Shown in pieces: positions 62,396 through 64,000 of a stretch of DNA of 64,000 nt (position 1 is its first letter; each line of letters opens with the position of its first letter). The position numbers and the translations under genes were made by a program. This DNA is from Isoperla grammatica (Eukaryota; Arthropoda; Insecta; Plecoptera; Perlodidae), in NCBI GenBank assembly GCA_945910005.1, contig OX246742.1, forward strand, positions 47,531,902 through 47,595,901. The letters run 5' to 3'. Under the pieces are notes generated by a model. That model was given only the letters and a program-made list of their open reading frames with translations, was not told the DNA's origin and made no database searches.

Positions 62396-63521
62396 GCTAA
62401 TATGGGTTGGGAGACAACGGAAATACAGTATTATAAATCTACTCACTCTCTCTTAGCCATTTTTTAGTAGGGCTCATCCATAGATCTTTAAATACAGGAC
62501 TCAGGATTTTAAATTTATCCACAAAACAAGTTTTCTTTTTCATTTATATCTTCCCAAACACATACAAACATTTTCTTTCAATCAATTCTTATTGTTCTTA
62601 TTCTCTTTCTATCTGGTACTTTGATTTGTTGTTGTGTGATCTCTTGCTATTTTCTTTTATTTGGTGTTTTCCTCATGTTTCATTATTAATTGTATAGTTG
62701 TATTGTATTTATTGTCCTCCTTTGTAAATCAGATTTATAACTGAATAGGACATACATTTAATGCATGAGGTGGCGGGTATGAAGGTTCTGGTGGTTGAGG
62801 TGGAGCAGAGAGGGGGGGAACGGAACGTGTAGGACTGAGATGGTTCTAGCAAAATAGTGCGTAGTGGAAGAGAGACATCTGCAAGACATCAAGGAGAGGA
62901 AACTTTGGGACGAACGGAACCGCCAGTCAGGAAATGCAAACTGATGAAAAACAAAATACGAGCAAACTGAAAAGAATTGGACATACATTTAACCACTGGT
63001 ATTTATTGTACACTCAAATCCATTATCACATACCATTAAAATTACATATTAAGATTGAGCACTGCTAAGCAGCCTCTTTATCTGTACAGTACCTTTGCAG
63101 GCCTTACTTTAACAAACCAAACATTCAACAGTTGACAATGCATAGTTAAGAGCTTTGTATCAATTTAGGTAAGAATTTGGAGACTTTTCAAAACAATCTA
63201 CCATACTATCTACTATTTTTGCCAGTGAAGAAATATTTACTGACTAGGTGTATGTCTACAGTGTTGGGCAACAACATTGCTCTGACTAAAGTGACTCTTC
63301 ATGCATCATAGCAACAAGACATAGGCTATAAAAGAAAAAATGTATTAAATAAATAAATAAAGTAAATATATCTATTTGTTAACTGAACTTCCCAGCAATG
63401 TTCCTCGCTGACAATCGGTTTCTTTAACTGAGCGGGTAGAAGATAAGTAGAGATTTATTTATTTTAAAGCTCACTTTACAGTATTGCAACGGTAAATACT
63501 ATCATGCAATGTCTCCACCAG
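62396..63521. other. AT-rich intergenic stretch
   Basis: No gene is recognised. Minus-strand AATAAA hexamers near 63450 and 63000 could serve the gene whose last exon starts at 63954. Short open frames are not supported. Confidence 0.45.
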
Positions 63522-63770
63522 TTGAACTATGCACCAGGTAGGATGCTAGAAGTCATAACTGTGCTGCTATTTGCCGTGTGAGCAATGCGCCGGTGTCGAC
63601 TATGCTGTGTGAACTATGCACTAGGTAAGGTGCTAGAAGTCGTCATCGCTGTGCTGCTGTTTGCCGTGTGAACTATGCGCTGGTGTTGACTATGCTGTGT
63701 GACTATGCACTAGGTAAGGTGCTAGAAGTCGTCATCGCTGTGCTGCTGTTTGCCGTGTGAACTATGCGCC
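63522..63770 (-). repeat. Three ~88-bp tandem copies over a stop codon
   Basis: The segment containing TGCTAGAAGTC occurs at 63544, 63631 and 63720 (periods 87 and 89). On the minus strand each unit includes the last codons (HGKQQHSDDDF in the coding copy) and the TAG stop. The extra copies lie in the 3' untranslated region, are about 90% alike, and the farthest is the most diverged. Confidence 0.9.
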
Positions 63771-63954
63771 GGCTTTCTCTCGGCCACGGACAGTTCATCC
63801 TCGTCCTCGGTGCCCAACAGATCGGAGGAGTTGTCGGCGTCCAACAGAATGTCTGAGTCGCTGTCAAGACTTCCGCTGTCTTCGTCTTCGGGCCCAGTCA
63901 TGGTGCCAAACACTTGTCTTTGGTGAGAGGTGGATGCACTAGCCTTGCGCATCA
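63722..63954 (-). CDS. Last exon of an unidentified protein with an acidic, dileucine-rich tail
   Basis: An acceptor (TGTTGCAG) ends at 63955. The exon starts in phase 1 and reads MRKASASTSHQRQVFGTMTG, then a run rich in Asp, Glu and Ser (EDEDSGSLDSDSDILLDADN), then SSDLLGTEDEDEL, and ends HSDDDF at the TAG (63724-63722). Acidic stretches with DSDILLD and SSDLLG look like endosomal dileucine sorting signals on a cytoplasmic tail. This is inference from sequence alone. The rest of the gene is beyond the window. Confidence 0.6.
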
Positions 63955-64000
63955 CTGCAACAGACAACACAAGCCACATAATGGAGGACCAAACACTTGT

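Overview
The window looks like nuclear DNA of a bilaterian animal, probably a marine invertebrate. Its genes are split by GT-AG introns, intergenic DNA is AT-rich, AATAAA poly(A) signals follow several stop codons, and it carries LINE fragments, small inverted-repeat transposons and many micro- and minisatellites. Cilium genes (a tektin and a UPF0193/EVG1 protein) and a CMP-sialic acid synthetase are present. I cannot name the species. Gene models below were built by hand from splice sites, reading phase and similarity to families known from memory; no database search was run.

Layout. 1-700: two weak, convergent terminal exons. 2837-4612 (minus): a five-exon gene for a 198-residue four-helix membrane protein. 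5938-7418 (plus): UPF0193/EVG1 (human C22orf23) with an RFX-type X-box upstream. 8718-10343 (plus): a short CMAS. 10358-47447 (plus): SNX8, starting 14 nt after the CMAS stop. 50970-53684 (minus): PA2G4/EBP1. 54560-62109 (plus): a tektin whose first intron appears to contain LINE fragments and a complete GILT gene (57642-58340). 63722-63954 (minus): the last exon of an unidentified acidic-tailed protein.

The outstanding feature is inside SNX8. The 3' part of the PX-domain exon plus the first bases of its intron is tandemly repeated: a 158-bp unit fills 11986-42636 (30,651 bp, exactly 194 units with one 1-bp deletion). Each unit encodes the phosphoinositide-binding core of the PX domain (RRY and PPKK motifs) and carries a 5' splice site and an AG acceptor. 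Almost every base variant inside the coding part is synonymous in the PX frame, although units other than the first should be intronic. The 5' end of the same exon is separately duplicated (135 bp, twice).

Smaller tandem duplications across gene boundaries recur elsewhere: a UPF0193 5' splice site, the GILT start codon, a tektin 3' splice site, the tektin poly(A) region and the stop codon of the last gene. This locus, or this genome, seems prone to short-period tandem duplication at gene edges.
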